Positions 1 through 8,370 of a DNA stretch of 40,363 bases are shown here, in pieces. Below the pieces are notes generated by a model, which worked only from the letters and a program-made list of their open reading frames with translations, did not search any database and had not been told where the DNA came from. The stretch's first letter is position 1. Each line of letters begins with the position of its first letter. A program made the position numbers and the translations under genes. The DNA is taken from positions 1 through 40,363 of the forward strand of contig CACFYN010000005.1 of the NCBI GenBank assembly GCA_902570525.1. The letters are read 5' to 3'. The stretch comes from an uncultured Pelagibacteraceae bacterium (GTDB lineage: Bacteria > Pseudomonadota > Alphaproteobacteria > Pelagibacterales > Pelagibacteraceae).

Positions 1-947
1 TCATGATAATAGTTGGGGGTCTTACAAGACTTACTGACTCTGGATTATCTATTACTCAATGGGAATTATTTTCGGGTTTTATTCCACCATTAACAGATAT
101 TTCATGGAATAAATATTTTGATCTCTATAAAGAAATTCCTGAGTTCAAATTACAAAATTATGATATGACCATGGCTGAATTCAAAGTTATTTTTTGGTGG
201 GAGTGGATTCATCGTTTTTTAGGAAGATTAATTGGAATTTCTTTTTTAATTCCTTTAATTTATTTTACTTACCGTACAAGTTTTAAACAAATGTTAAATT
301 ATTATATAATTTTTTTCCTAATTTGTTTTCAAGGTTTTATAGGCTGGTACATGGTTTCAAGCGGTTTAGTAGATAGAGTCGATGTTAGTCACTACAGATT
401 AGCCGTTCATTTGATGATTGCCTTTATTATACTTTCTTTAATTTTATGGAATTACCTAGATTTAAAAGCTTTAAATTTTCCTGAAAGAAGTATTAGTTTT
501 TATCTATCTTTATTTCTACTTTTCATAATTTATGCTCAAATCTCAATCGGCGCATTTGTTTCTGGTATGGATGCTGGTACTATTTATAATACATGGCCTT
601 TGATGGGTCCAAGTTATTTTCCTGATGATAATAAAATTTCTAATCTTTTTGCTTTATCTGCATTTAATGATCCGTCCTTAGTTCAATTTATTCATAGAAA
701 TTTAGCTTATTTAATAATTTTCTTTTATATCTATATCTTTTTTAAAATTTATCAAAACAAGCTTAAAAGATTGTACGGCCCAATCAATTTAATTGGATTA
801 ATTTTAATTATTCAAGTGATCTTAGGAATTTTTACTTTAATAAATGGTGCACAGATTTACTTAGCATCTATGCACCAGATAAGTTCTATTTTTTTAGTAA
901 GTTCTTGTATTTATTTTTTATATTTAAACAAACAAGTTACTAACTAA
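1..947 (+). CDS. ctaA: Heme A synthase, Cox15/CtaA type (5' end outside window)
   Basis: Membrane enzyme that converts heme O to heme A for aa3-type cytochrome oxidase. The visible part is one open frame in phase with base 3. It opens inside the conserved first-helix region (VGGLTRLTDSGLSI), so the true start lies upstream of the window. Family histidines are visible: WWEWIHRFLGR, VSHYRLAVH, FIHRNLAY and ASMHQISS, each next to a hydrophobic helix; about seven helices remain. The stop overlaps the end of the convergent metY by 8 bp. Family assignment is firm. Confidence 0.93.
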   Translation, partial: MIIVGGLTRLTDSGLSITQWELFSGFIPPLTDISWNKYFDLYKEIPEFKLQNYDMTMAEFKVIFWWEWIHRFLGRLIGISFLIPLIYFTYRTSFKQMLNYYIIFFLICFQGFIGWYMVSSGLVDRVDVSHYRLAVHLMIAFIILSLILWNYLDLKALNFPERSISFYLSLFLLFIIYAQISIGAFVSGMDAGTIYNTWPLMGPSYFPDDNKISNLFALSAFNDPSLVQFIHRNLAYLIIFFYIYIFFKIYQNKLKRLYGPINLIGLILIIQVILGIFTLINGAQIYLASMHQISSIFLVSSCIYFLYLNKQVTN

Positions 948-2268
948 CAGCCTTTAGACTTGGTTTTCCTGAAGCATCCAATGCTTGTTTTAAATCAGCT
1001 ATAATATCATCAGGATGTTCTATACCAATTGAAAGTCTAACATAACCAGGCGTTACACCAGCAGCTAAAAGCTCCTCGGGTGTCAATTGACTGTGTGTTG
1101 TTGTTGCCGGGTGTATTGCTAAGCTTCTTGCATCACCAATATTTGCAACATGATAAAACATTTTTAATGCTTCTATAAACTTTTTACCAGCTTCAACACC
1201 GCCCTTAACTTCAATACCGACTAATGCTCCATTACCTCCAGAAAAGTATTTTTTAGTCCTATCACCAATCGCACCTTTATGAAGGGTAGGGTATATAACA
1301 CGCTCTACATTTTTATGTTTTTGTAGAAAGTCGACAACTTTTGTTGCATTAGAGCAATGTTGTTGCATTCTTAAAGGAGCTGTTTCAAGACCTTGAATAA
1401 TTCCCCATGCATTATCAGGTGCTAACGGTGCACCTAAGTCTCTAAGTAGACATACTCTTGCTCTAACAGCAAATGAAACATTTGCACCAGTTAATTGAGG
1501 TACTACTTCACCCCATTTTGCTCCACCATAACTCATATCAGGTTCATTAAACAATGGTTGTCTTTTAGGATCTGCTGTCCAATCAAAATTACCACCATCA
1601 ACTAAGCATCCACCAATTACAGTCCCATGACCACCAATAAATTTAGTTAAAGAATGAACTACAACAGCAGCACCATGATCAAGAGGTTTGCATATAATCG
1701 GTGCAGCAGTATTATCCATTATCAACGGTATATTATGTTTTCTTCCTATATCTGAAACCTCCTTGATTGGAAAAACACGAAGAGCTGGATTTGGTAAAGT
1801 CTCTGCATAAAAACATCTAGTTTTTTCATCAATAGCTTTTTCAAAATTTTTAGGATCAGATGGATCAGCATATCTTACCTCTATTCCTAATTTTTTTAAT
1901 GTATGAGTAAATAAGTTAACAGTTCCACCGTAAAGATCTGTTGAGCTAACAAAATTATCTCCAGCTTGACATACATTAACTATTGCAAATGTTGATGCAG
2001 CTTGGCCAGAGCCAACTGTTACGCAGGCTAAACCATTTTCTAGTGCTGCAACTCTTTTTTCAAGTACATCATTTGTTGGATTCATAATTCTTGTGTAAAT
2101 ATTTCCAAATTCTTTTAATGCAAATAAATTTGCAGCATGGCCAGTATTGTTAAATTGATATGACGTTGTTCTATAAATTGGAACAGCTACCGCAGTAGTA
2201 GCTGGATCACTTCTGTAATCACCACCATGTAATGCAATAGTTTCCGGATTTTTTGTTTGTTTTGACAT
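940..2268 (-). CDS. metY: O-acetylhomoserine sulfhydrylase (O-acetylhomoserine aminocarboxypropyltransferase)
   Basis: PLP enzyme of the Cys/Met metabolism family that makes homocysteine from O-acetylhomoserine and sulfide. At 442 residues it has the longer length typical of MetY, rather than the roughly 390 of MetB/MetC. The PLP lysine sits in VHSLTKFIGGHG; the cofactor-binding GSGQAAST and the C-terminal SLAIHPATTTHSQ block are both present. The start is fixed by the strongest Shine-Dalgarno in the window (GGGAGG, 2275-2280, 6 nt before ATG). It is transcribed divergently from rplM across about 150 bp. This group often has a SAM-sensing leader; see the separate leader entry. Confidence 0.95.
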   Translation of the reverse strand: MSKQTKNPETIALHGGDYRSDPATTAVAVPIYRTTSYQFNNTGHAANLFALKEFGNIYTRIMNPTNDVLEKRVAALENGLACVTVGSGQAASTFAIVNVCQAGDNFVSSTDLYGGTVNLFTHTLKKLGIEVRYADPSDPKNFEKAIDEKTRCFYAETLPNPALRVFPIKEVSDIGRKHNIPLIMDNTAAPIICKPLDHGAAVVVHSLTKFIGGHGTVIGGCLVDGGNFDWTADPKRQPLFNEPDMSYGGAKWGEVVPQLTGANVSFAVRARVCLLRDLGAPLAPDNAWGIIQGLETAPLRMQQHCSNATKVVDFLQKHKNVERVIYPTLHKGAIGDRTKKYFSGGNGALVGIEVKGGVEAGKKFIEALKMFYHVANIGDARSLAIHPATTTHSQLTPEELLAAGVTPGYVRLSIGIEHPDDIIADLKQALDASGKPSLKAVS

Positions 2269-2349
2269 TAATTTCCTCCCTTTTTATAATTTTATTTTAT
2301 TACAGCTAGACTGAATGTCCAATTTTTAAAAAAACCCTTATTGTATAAG
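2269..2349 (-). promoter_or_regulatory. metY 5' leader with RBS and two small hairpins
   Basis: Upstream of the metY RBS, the minus strand holds a hairpin CTTAT-ACA-ATAAG (2337-2349) and a second stem TTGGAC-ATTCA-GTCTAG around 2307-2323. An AT-rich stretch then leads into GGGAGGAAAT. SAM-II and SAM-V riboswitches are known upstream of methionine genes in marine alphaproteobacteria, so a sensor here is plausible. I could not fit either consensus by eye. Treat this as a leader of unproven function. Confidence 0.25.
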
Positions 2350-2380
2350 CTTTTTTTGGGATTAAAATACAACCTATTAA

Positions 2381-2409
2381 TTGACATACTAATTAATTAA
2401 AAGTATTAA
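2381..2409 (+). promoter_or_regulatory. Near-consensus sigma-70 promoter for rplM-rpsI
   Basis: Perfect -35 TTGACA (2381-2386), 17-nt spacer, -10 TATTAA (2404-2409). The expected transcription start is near 2416, only about 4 nt before the rplM ATG at 2420, and no Shine-Dalgarno precedes that ATG. The mRNA from this promoter would be nearly leaderless. Confidence 0.55.
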
Positions 2410-2419
2410 TCCCACACAA

Positions 2420-2881
2420 ATGACTAAGTTTATCAAAAAATCTGAAATAAGCTCTGATTGGATAGAAATTGATGCAACAAATGCTGTTGTCGGAAGACTA
2501 GCAACTATAATTACTAAAATTCTCAGAGGAAAAAACAAAAATACTTATTCACCACATGTTGATCATGGTGATTTTGTAATTGTTAAAAATGTCGAAAAAA
2601 TTAAATTTACAGGACATAAGTTCCAAAATAAAAAATATTATAAACATACTGGCTATCCTGGTGGTATCAAAGAAATTACTCCACAAAAACTGAGTGAAAA
2701 AAATAGACCAGAAGAAATACTTAAATTAGCAGTAAAGAGAATGCTACCTGGTGGTGTTTTATCAAAAAATCAGCTTAGAAAATTAAAAATTTATCCAGGT
2801 GAAAATCATCCGCATTCAGCGCAAAATCCAAAAATTTTAAATGTATCTAAAATGAACAACAAAAATTTAATTAGAAATTAA
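2420..2881 (+). CDS. rplM: 50S ribosomal protein L13
   Basis: Large-subunit ribosomal protein, 153 residues, slightly longer than the usual 142-150. It shows the L13 hallmarks WIEIDATNAVVGRLAT near residue 15, the DHGDFVIVKN block, KYYKHTGYPGG, and VKRMLPGGVLSKNQLRKLKIYPG. The start is supported by the standard distance from Met to the WxxIDA motif, although no ribosome-binding site is visible. It is followed by rpsI after one base, the usual L13-S9 pair. Confidence 0.97.
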   Translation: MTKFIKKSEISSDWIEIDATNAVVGRLATIITKILRGKNKNTYSPHVDHGDFVIVKNVEKIKFTGHKFQNKKYYKHTGYPGGIKEITPQKLSEKNRPEEILKLAVKRMLPGGVLSKNQLRKLKIYPGENHPHSAQNPKILNVSKMNNKNLIRN

Positions 2882-2882
2882 T

Positions 2883-3323
2883 ATGGAAGTAAATACAAAC
2901 TCATCTAACGAAATTAGTAAATCTGACTTAAATTTCAAAGATGGTAAATATGCGACTGGTAAAAGAAAAACATCAATTGCAAGAATATGGCTTAAAAAAG
3001 GTACTGGAAAAATAATTGTAAATGGAAAAGATTATGAAAATTATTTTAAAAGAGCTAATCACAAAATGCAATTGCTGAGACCTTTTGAAATATTAAATCA
3101 ACAAACTACCTATGATGTAAATTGCAAGGTTAAAGGCGGTGGTTTAACAGGACAAGTTGGTGCCATGGTTAACGGCATTTCAAAAGCATTAGTAATGATT
3201 GATCCCGAGTCTAAATCCACTCTTAAAAAAGAAAAATTAACCACAAGAGACTCTAGAGCCGTGGAGAGAAAAAAATACGGCCATAGAAAAGCCAGAAGAA
3301 GCTTCCAGTTTTCTAAAAGATAA
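2883..3323 (+). CDS. rpsI: 30S ribosomal protein S9
   Basis: Small-subunit ribosomal protein, 146 residues. The core begins at YATGKRKTSIARIWLKKGTG, after a roughly 20-residue N-terminal extension that is common in alphaproteobacteria. The family C-terminus is complete (DSRAVERKKYGHRKARRSFQFSKR), ending in the KR dipeptide that reaches the P-site tRNA. It starts one base after rplM and is co-transcribed with it. Confidence 0.97.
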   Translation: MEVNTNSSNEISKSDLNFKDGKYATGKRKTSIARIWLKKGTGKIIVNGKDYENYFKRANHKMQLLRPFEILNQQTTYDVNCKVKGGGLTGQVGAMVNGISKALVMIDPESKSTLKKEKLTTRDSRAVERKKYGHRKARRSFQFSKR

Positions 3324-3357
3324 TTTTTTTTTCCATATAAACTGTTATAACTAATCA

Positions 3358-4377
3358 ATGTCTAAAATGAATGTTTTAATAGCCGGTGCAACAGGGTATC
3401 TAGGTATAGAATTAATAAAAATTTTATCAAAACATAATAAAGTTAAAATTAAATATCTATGTGGAAACAGTTCCGTTGGAAAAAAAATTACAGATTTTGA
3501 CAAATCAATTAAATACAATCTACCATTAATTACAAAAATTACTAAATCTAGAATAAACGAATGTGATATAATATTTTCAGCACTACCAAATGGAGAAGCT
3601 CAAAGTATTTCAAAAAATTTAAAAAAGCATAATGTTTTAATTGACCTTTCTGGAGATTTTCGTCTAAAAAGTTCAAAAGAATACTTAAAATGGTACAAAA
3701 AAAAACATAGTGCAGTAAGTAATATTAAAAAGAGTATCTATAATTTACCAGAATTATCAAATTTAAAGTTAAAAAATTACCAAATTATATCTTGTCCAGG
3801 ATGTTATCCTACATCTATATTAATACCATTAGTTCCATTAATAATAAAAAAAATAATCAAAACTCAAAATATTATTATTGACTCAAAATCTGGATATTCT
3901 GGCGCTGGCCGAGGAGTACATAAAAAATTTAAAGATAAAAATTTGTACGAGTCTTTAAGTGCTTATGGAATAACTTTACATCGTCATAATTCGGAAATTA
4001 TGCAAGAATTAAATTTTTATTCAAAACGTAATATCAAATTTACTTTTACGCCACATCTAACACCAATGTTTCGTGGGATACTAAGTACTATATATATTGA
4101 TATGAATAAAAATATTAATCAAAATAAAGTACTAAATATTCTTAAACAATATTATAAAGGGAAAAAATTTATTAAAATTGCAAACAAAGATACCTTCTTA
4201 AGTACTAATGATGTGATAGGTACAAATAAATGTATAATATCAGTTTGTAAATCTAAGTATAAAGATAAAATAATTATATTGTCTGCGATAGATAATTTAA
4301 TTAAAGGAGGTTCTGGTCAGGCAGTACAAAATATGAATTTAAGATTCGGGTTAAAAGAAAATGAAGGTTTTCAATGA
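3358..4377 (+). CDS. argC: N-acetyl-gamma-glutamyl-phosphate reductase
   Basis: Third step of arginine synthesis, NADPH-dependent reduction of N-acetylglutamyl phosphate to the semialdehyde. At 339 residues it has the long form of the family. The nucleotide-binding loop is GATGYLGIEL (about residues 10-19), and the catalytic cysteine is C149 in SCPGCYPTS. GYSGAGRG and the HLTPMFRGI block are present. It lies 34 bp after rpsI, an alphaproteobacterial arrangement. Its TGA overlaps the ATG of the next small gene (ATGA), implying coupled translation. Confidence 0.95.
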   Translation: MSKMNVLIAGATGYLGIELIKILSKHNKVKIKYLCGNSSVGKKITDFDKSIKYNLPLITKITKSRINECDIIFSALPNGEAQSISKNLKKHNVLIDLSGDFRLKSSKEYLKWYKKKHSAVSNIKKSIYNLPELSNLKLKNYQIISCPGCYPTSILIPLVPLIIKKIIKTQNIIIDSKSGYSGAGRGVHKKFKDKNLYESLSAYGITLHRHNSEIMQELNFYSKRNIKFTFTPHLTPMFRGILSTIYIDMNKNINQNKVLNILKQYYKGKKFIKIANKDTFLSTNDVIGTNKCIISVCKSKYKDKIIILSAIDNLIKGGSGQAVQNMNLRFGLKENEGFQ

Positions 4378-4550
4378 TAAGATTATTTTTGTTCCTCTTG
4401 ATTTTGTTAAGCTCTTGTAGTCTAAATAATAATAAAAATTTATCTAAGAATGTAGATTTTGATAATTTTTACAATTTAAGTATTATTGAATATAAGGAAA
4501 AACTCGAGAATTATAATAAATCAAAAAATTACCCTGATATTGATAAATGA
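4374..4550 (+). CDS. Small lipoprotein, 58 aa, function unknown
   Basis: A short open frame whose ATG overlaps the argC stop (ATGA, 4374-4377) and whose TGA overlaps the hom start (ATGA, 4547-4550). It encodes MIRLFLFLLILL followed by SSC, a clear lipobox (LSSC, Cys15). The mature part is about 44 polar residues rich in Asn, Lys, Tyr and Asp. The signal sequence, lipobox and exact fit between two start/stop overlaps make it a real gene. No enzymatic motif is visible, and it does not match the LptM (YifL) lipoprotein pattern I know. The lipid anchor implies a periplasmic or outer-membrane location. Confidence 0.72.
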   Translation: MIRLFLFLLILLSSCSLNNNKNLSKNVDFDNFYNLSIIEYKEKLENYNKSKNYPDIDK

Positions 4551-5836
4551 AAAAAGTATACAATGTAGCAATAATAGGTTTAGGCCAAATTGGTTCCTAT
4601 CTTTATAAAGAAGTTTTAATTAAAAAAAAAGAAATACAAAAAAAAACTGGTAAGATTATTAATATTGTTGCAATAAGTGCAAAAAATAAAAATAAAAAAA
4701 GAAATTTTAAAATTAATAAAAAAATCTTTTATACAAATCCTTTAAAAATAATTTCGGAAAAAAAGATAGATATAATATTTGAATGCATAGGTTTGTCAGA
4801 TGGAATTTCAAAAAAAGTTGTTGAGAAAGCAATTAATAAAAAAATACATGTTATTACTCCAAATAAAGCATTAATTGCTAAACACGGCGAGTATCTGTCA
4901 AAATTAGCAGTCAAAAATAAAGTCAATTTAGAATTTGAAGCTTCTGTAGGTGGTGGTATCCCAATTTTAAGAACAATCAAAGAAGGACTTGCTACAAATA
5001 AAATTCATAAAATTTATGGAATACTTAATGGTACTTGTAATTATATTTTGACTGAAATGGAAAAAACAGGGGATGATTTCAAAAATGTTCTTAAAAAAGC
5101 ACAGAATCTTGGATATGCTGAACCAGGTAATCCTAAATTAGATTTAAATGGTTATGATACCTTAGCAAAAGTAAAAATTCTTTCTGCACTAGCCTTTAAT
5201 AAAAAAATTTCGAAATCAAATTGTTTAATGGAGGGTATAGAGAGTATTGAAAGTAAAGATTTTGACATGGCAGAACAATTGAATTTAAGGATAAAACTTT
5301 TAGGAATTACAGAAATTTTAAATAATAAACTTTTCGAAAGGGTACACCCATGTTTAGTCAGGAAAAATACGTATATAGCTAATGTAAGTGGTGTCATGAA
5401 CGCTGTAATTCTTGAAGGTATGCCGGTGGGAGAAACAGTTTTACAAGGGGAGGGTGCAGGTCCCGGTCCAACTTCATCTGCTTTAATGTCAGATTTTCTA
5501 TCTATTTTAAGAGGGAATATAAAATTTCCATTTGGATTGCCAAATAATGCTAGGGAAAATGCTAGTACATATGATGATAAAAATTATGAAAATTCATTAT
5601 ATTTAAGATTTGAGGTAAATGATAAACCAGGTGTTTTATCACAAATTACAAAACATTTAGCAAAATATAAAATTTCAATTCAAAGATTAATACAGATACC
5701 TGACAACACTAGGAAAAAGGCTTCAATTATAATTATTACCCACAATGTTAAAGAAAATAATTCAAAAAAATGTTTAAAATCTATTAATTCAATAAAAAAT
5801 ATAATTAAAAAACCCATTCTTATAAGATTATTTTAA
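4547..5836 (+). CDS. hom: Homoserine dehydrogenase
   Basis: Reduces aspartate semialdehyde to homoserine, the branch point to threonine and methionine. At 429 residues it is a monofunctional enzyme with no aspartokinase domain. The NAD(P) motif GLGQIGSYL is at about residues 11-19, followed by TPNKALIAKHG, the substrate region EASVGGGIPILRTI, and NGYDTLAKVKIL with the catalytic lysine. A C-terminal ACT domain begins near residue 350 (RFEVNDKPGVLSQITKHL), suggesting feedback control by threonine as in relatives. Its ATG overlaps the lipoprotein stop; its TAA shares one base with the next ATG. Confidence 0.95.
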   Translation: MKKVYNVAIIGLGQIGSYLYKEVLIKKKEIQKKTGKIINIVAISAKNKNKKRNFKINKKIFYTNPLKIISEKKIDIIFECIGLSDGISKKVVEKAINKKIHVITPNKALIAKHGEYLSKLAVKNKVNLEFEASVGGGIPILRTIKEGLATNKIHKIYGILNGTCNYILTEMEKTGDDFKNVLKKAQNLGYAEPGNPKLDLNGYDTLAKVKILSALAFNKKISKSNCLMEGIESIESKDFDMAEQLNLRIKLLGITEILNNKLFERVHPCLVRKNTYIANVSGVMNAVILEGMPVGETVLQGEGAGPGPTSSALMSDFLSILRGNIKFPFGLPNNARENASTYDDKNYENSLYLRFEVNDKPGVLSQITKHLAKYKISIQRLIQIPDNTRKKASIIIITHNVKENNSKKCLKSINSIKNIIKKPILIRLF

Positions 5837-6738
5837 TGGAAATATATATAAAACTTTTCGAAGTAATATTTCCTGTCTTTTTTATCATTGGTATTGGATA
5901 TTATATTGGCAAAAAGGATAAAAAATTCGATACAAATTTTATCACTAACTTTGCTGCTAATGTGGGCTCACCTGCCATGATAATTTATGCACTGAACGTC
6001 AAAAACATCTCTTTTCATACATTTGTTGACTATTTTTGGTATTATTTATTAGCAATTCTTGGTTTTGCTATTATAGGAGTTATTTTCTTATTTTTTGTTA
6101 AATCAAATGATATTATAAGGGAACTCCCTCCATTCATGATGCCTAATACAGGAAATATGGGTTTTCCTATTTGTTTATTTGCATATGGATTTGAAGGTTT
6201 AGGTGTTGCTGCTGCAATTACTGCTCTGATAATTCTTTTTCATTTTACAGTAGGTGTATTTTTAGCTGATAGAAGGTTTAGTTTTGATGTTATATTAAAA
6301 AGTCCCGCTTTTTATACTATCGTTATATCCGTGTTATTACTTTATTACGATATTGAACTCCCAGTGTTTGTTGAAAATACTACATTTTTATTAATGTATG
6401 CTACAATTTTTTTAATTTTAATGTCTTTAGGTATAGCATTAACACGTCTTAAAGTTTTTTCATTAAAAAGATCTTTAATCTCTTCATTTGCTCGTGTTAT
6501 TCTTGGTCCTGTTGTTGGTTTTGCAATCATTTATTATTTTAATCTATCTGGATTTGCAGCTGGAGTATTGTTAATACAATGTTCGATGCCAAGTGCAATT
6601 TTAAATTTTTTAGTTGGTTCTATGTATTCACCAAAGGAAAATGTCGATAATGTAGCAAGTATGATTTTTATATCTACAGTAATTTCATTTATTACTATTC
6701 CAATTATTGTATTTATTTCATTAAATTACTTTCCTTAA
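5836..6738 (+). CDS. AEC-family (auxin efflux carrier type) transporter
   Basis: Integral membrane protein of 300 residues with about ten hydrophobic helices. Family features include FFIIGIGYYIGKKD at the N-terminus, the NTGNMGFPICLFAYG block near residue 110, and a C-terminal QCSMPSAILNFLVGSMY. The AEC family exports or imports small organic acids and related solutes; the substrate cannot be read from sequence. The overlap with hom (TAATG) suggests a link to amino-acid metabolism, but this is inference from position only. Confidence 0.85.
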   Translation: MEIYIKLFEVIFPVFFIIGIGYYIGKKDKKFDTNFITNFAANVGSPAMIIYALNVKNISFHTFVDYFWYYLLAILGFAIIGVIFLFFVKSNDIIRELPPFMMPNTGNMGFPICLFAYGFEGLGVAAAITALIILFHFTVGVFLADRRFSFDVILKSPAFYTIVISVLLLYYDIELPVFVENTTFLLMYATIFLILMSLGIALTRLKVFSLKRSLISSFARVILGPVVGFAIIYYFNLSGFAAGVLLIQCSMPSAILNFLVGSMYSPKENVDNVASMIFISTVISFITIPIIVFISLNYFP

Positions 6739-7592
6739 TGAAAGCTGTAACATTTAATTTACTAGCTTGGGTAATGCTCCCAATAATGGATGGTATAGCG
6801 AAATATTTAAGTTCTGATCTTCCCGTTTTGCAAATTACATGGGCGAGATATTTTTTTACAGTTTTTTTTACTTTACCGATAATGTTTTTCTTATTTAAAA
6901 AATACCTTGTTTGGACTACAAATCCTAAATTACAATTCTTAAGAGGATTGATACTTTTGATTGCTAATATTTGTTTTTTTTATTCAATATCAATTATATC
7001 CCTTGCTAAAGCTTTAACTTTAGCATTTATAGCCCCACTAATTGTAACAGCATTTTCACCTTTTTTTTTAGGTGAAAATGTTGGTTATAGAAGGTGGTTA
7101 GCTGTAATAATAGGTTTCGTTGGCACTTTGGTAGTAATTAGACCAGGATTTGTTGAGATAAACTTAGCAAGTATAGCAGCGTTAACAACAGGAATTATGT
7201 ATGGATTTTATTTAATTATAACACGAAAATTAAGTTCATCTGATAATCCATTATTAACTTTATTATTAACCGGTGTAGTAGGGGCTATAATTATTTCTTT
7301 AATCATGCCAATTGTTTGGGTGCAACCATCATTAACTCAATGGTCATTAATGGCTGCAGTTGGAATATTTGCATGCATAGGACATTTCTTTTTAATTTTA
7401 TCTCTTAAATACGCTGATGCTTCTAAACTAGCTCCCTTCAGTTATTTCGAGATTATTACTAACATTCTTGTTGGTTATTACTTCTTTGGCGACTTTCCAG
7501 ATAAATGGACTTTTCTTGGTCTTTTTATTATTGTTTCTGCAGGTATTTATATATTCAGGAGAGAGATCATTAATAAGAATAATATTTTATAA
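6738..7592 (+). CDS. EamA/DMT-family transporter
   Basis: Drug/metabolite-type transporter, 284 residues, ten predicted helices in two EamA repeats. The first holds WARYFFTVFFTLPI and LAKALTLAFIAPLIV; the second starts near residue 140 and ends with SYFEIITNILVGYYFFGDFPD. It starts on the last base of the upstream AEC gene (TAATG), so it is the last gene of the argC-hom run. Substrate unknown; many relatives export amino acids or metabolites. Confidence 0.87.
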   Translation: MKAVTFNLLAWVMLPIMDGIAKYLSSDLPVLQITWARYFFTVFFTLPIMFFLFKKYLVWTTNPKLQFLRGLILLIANICFFYSISIISLAKALTLAFIAPLIVTAFSPFFLGENVGYRRWLAVIIGFVGTLVVIRPGFVEINLASIAALTTGIMYGFYLIITRKLSSSDNPLLTLLLTGVVGAIIISLIMPIVWVQPSLTQWSLMAAVGIFACIGHFFLILSLKYADASKLAPFSYFEIITNILVGYYFFGDFPDKWTFLGLFIIVSAGIYIFRREIINKNNIL

Positions 7593-7691
7593 AGTATAAA
7601 ATTGTTTACTATATATTAATCCTTTACTTTAATATACTATTGTATACCGTTGTAATTATTAGATAATTTAATTAATTTATTATTAAATAAA

Positions 7692-7808
7692 TTAATCATT
7701 TATAAGATAAATTAATAAAAAAATTGCAAAAATGTAATTTTTAACAACTTCATATCTAAAAAAAATGATAAATGCTAAAAACCCAATAAATACTACATTT
7801 TTGAACAC
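7692..7808 (-). CDS. Possible 38-aa membrane peptide, GTG start
   Basis: Open frame starting GTG right after an in-frame stop. The product reads MFKNVVFIGFLAFIIFF, then RYEVVKNY, then IFAIFLLIYLIND: two hydrophobic segments separated by a short charged turn, with a polar end. This looks more protein-like than random AT-rich frames, but there is no clear ribosome-binding site and the length is minimal. The GTG lies inside the 28-bp palindrome. It may be a small membrane protein, a remnant, or chance. Confidence 0.3.
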   Translation of the reverse strand: MFKNVVFIGFLAFIIFFRYEVVKNYIFAIFLLIYLIND

Positions 7809-7825
7809 CTATAGGTATTCAAAAA
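7798..7825. repeat. 28-bp near-perfect palindrome
   Basis: Left arm TTTTTGAACACCTA and right arm TAGGTATTCAAAAA match as inverted repeats with one mismatch and no loop. The T-runs are on the outside left and the A-runs on the outside right, the reverse of a rho-independent terminator. It reads better as a protein-binding dyad or a recombination or repeat relic. Confidence 0.6.
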
Positions 7826-8050
7826 TTTGAATATTAAAATACCTTAACGTCTTTAAAACATTTTTTTTATAAGCAATGCATAATTAGAATATGCCATTTA
7901 AACGAGCAGGGAAGGGTCTATTTTTAACAAAACATTGATTATAGTGCAACTTGAAGGGGGAAATTCTTTATTTTAGTGCTTTTAATGAAAAATCATTAAA
8001 AAATGTTGATTTTGTTAGCTTTTTTAACTTATAAATACTCCAAAATTATC

Positions 8051-8320
8051 TTAAATTTTAATTTTTTCAGATCTTAAAAGTCTGATCTTTTCTTTAATTC
8101 CGCCTCGTCCAGAGTAACCTCCAAGGCCTCCATCTGATCTAATCACTCTATGGCAAGGGATTTTTGGGGCATAAGGGTTTTTTGCACAAGCATTAGCTAC
8201 AGCTCTAGCTGCTTTAGGCATTTTAATAGCTTTTGCCAATTGTTTGTAGGTAATAACTTTGCCTTTTGGTATGGTTTTTAGATATTTCCAAACTTTGACT
8301 TGAAATGGAGTTCCCTTCAT
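8051..8320 (-). CDS. Methylated-DNA-protein cysteine methyltransferase, short Ogt/MGMT catalytic domain
   Basis: Repairs O6-alkylguanine by suicidal transfer of the alkyl group to cysteine. I use the inner ATG at 8320 (89 residues, MKGTPFQVKVW...). The longer frame back to a GTG at 8380 runs into the GC-rich RNA candidate, and AGGGG lies 9 nt before the inner ATG. The product is only the C-terminal DNA-binding/catalytic domain: TPFQVKVWKYLKTIPKG, GKVITYKQLA, the arginine-finger region ARAVANACAKNPY, and active-site C56 in IPCHRVI with GGLGGYSG. The cysteine is present, so it is not an alkyltransferase-like (ATL) protein. The N-terminal domain of full Ada/Ogt proteins is absent. Confidence 0.85.
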   Translation of the reverse strand: MKGTPFQVKVWKYLKTIPKGKVITYKQLAKAIKMPKAARAVANACAKNPYAPKIPCHRVIRSDGGLGGYSGRGGIKEKIRLLRSEKIKI

Positions 8321-8370
8321 AAAGAAAAACCCCTGTTTCCTTGCACTTTTTACGGTGCAAAGAACAGTAA

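Larger units (their letters stand above)
7593..8050. other. 458-bp intergenic stretch at the left edge of the variable region
   Basis: Very AT-rich with no conserved gene. It contains a possible 38-aa minus-strand reading frame (7692-7808), a 28-bp palindrome (7798-7825), two short G-runs (GCAGGGAAGGG near 7906 and GAAGGGGGAAA near 7953), and a perfect 8-bp hairpin TTTAATGA-AAAA-TCATTAAA (7981-8000). GTTAG-CTTTTT-TAAC at about 8015-8028 could form a weak stem downstream of ogt. I recognise no RNA gene here. Confidence 0.6.

Noticed and set aside
3110-5397. Minus-strand open frames within rpsI and hom
   Set aside because: They are antisense shadows of well-conserved genes, with no family features of their own.
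7798-7825. Palindrome as rho-independent terminator
   Set aside because: It has T-runs before and A-runs after the stem on either strand, so no U-tail follows the hairpin.
7891-7938. Short plus-strand frame MPFKRAGKGLFLTKH
   Set aside because: Fifteen residues, no RBS, no context; indistinguishable from chance.
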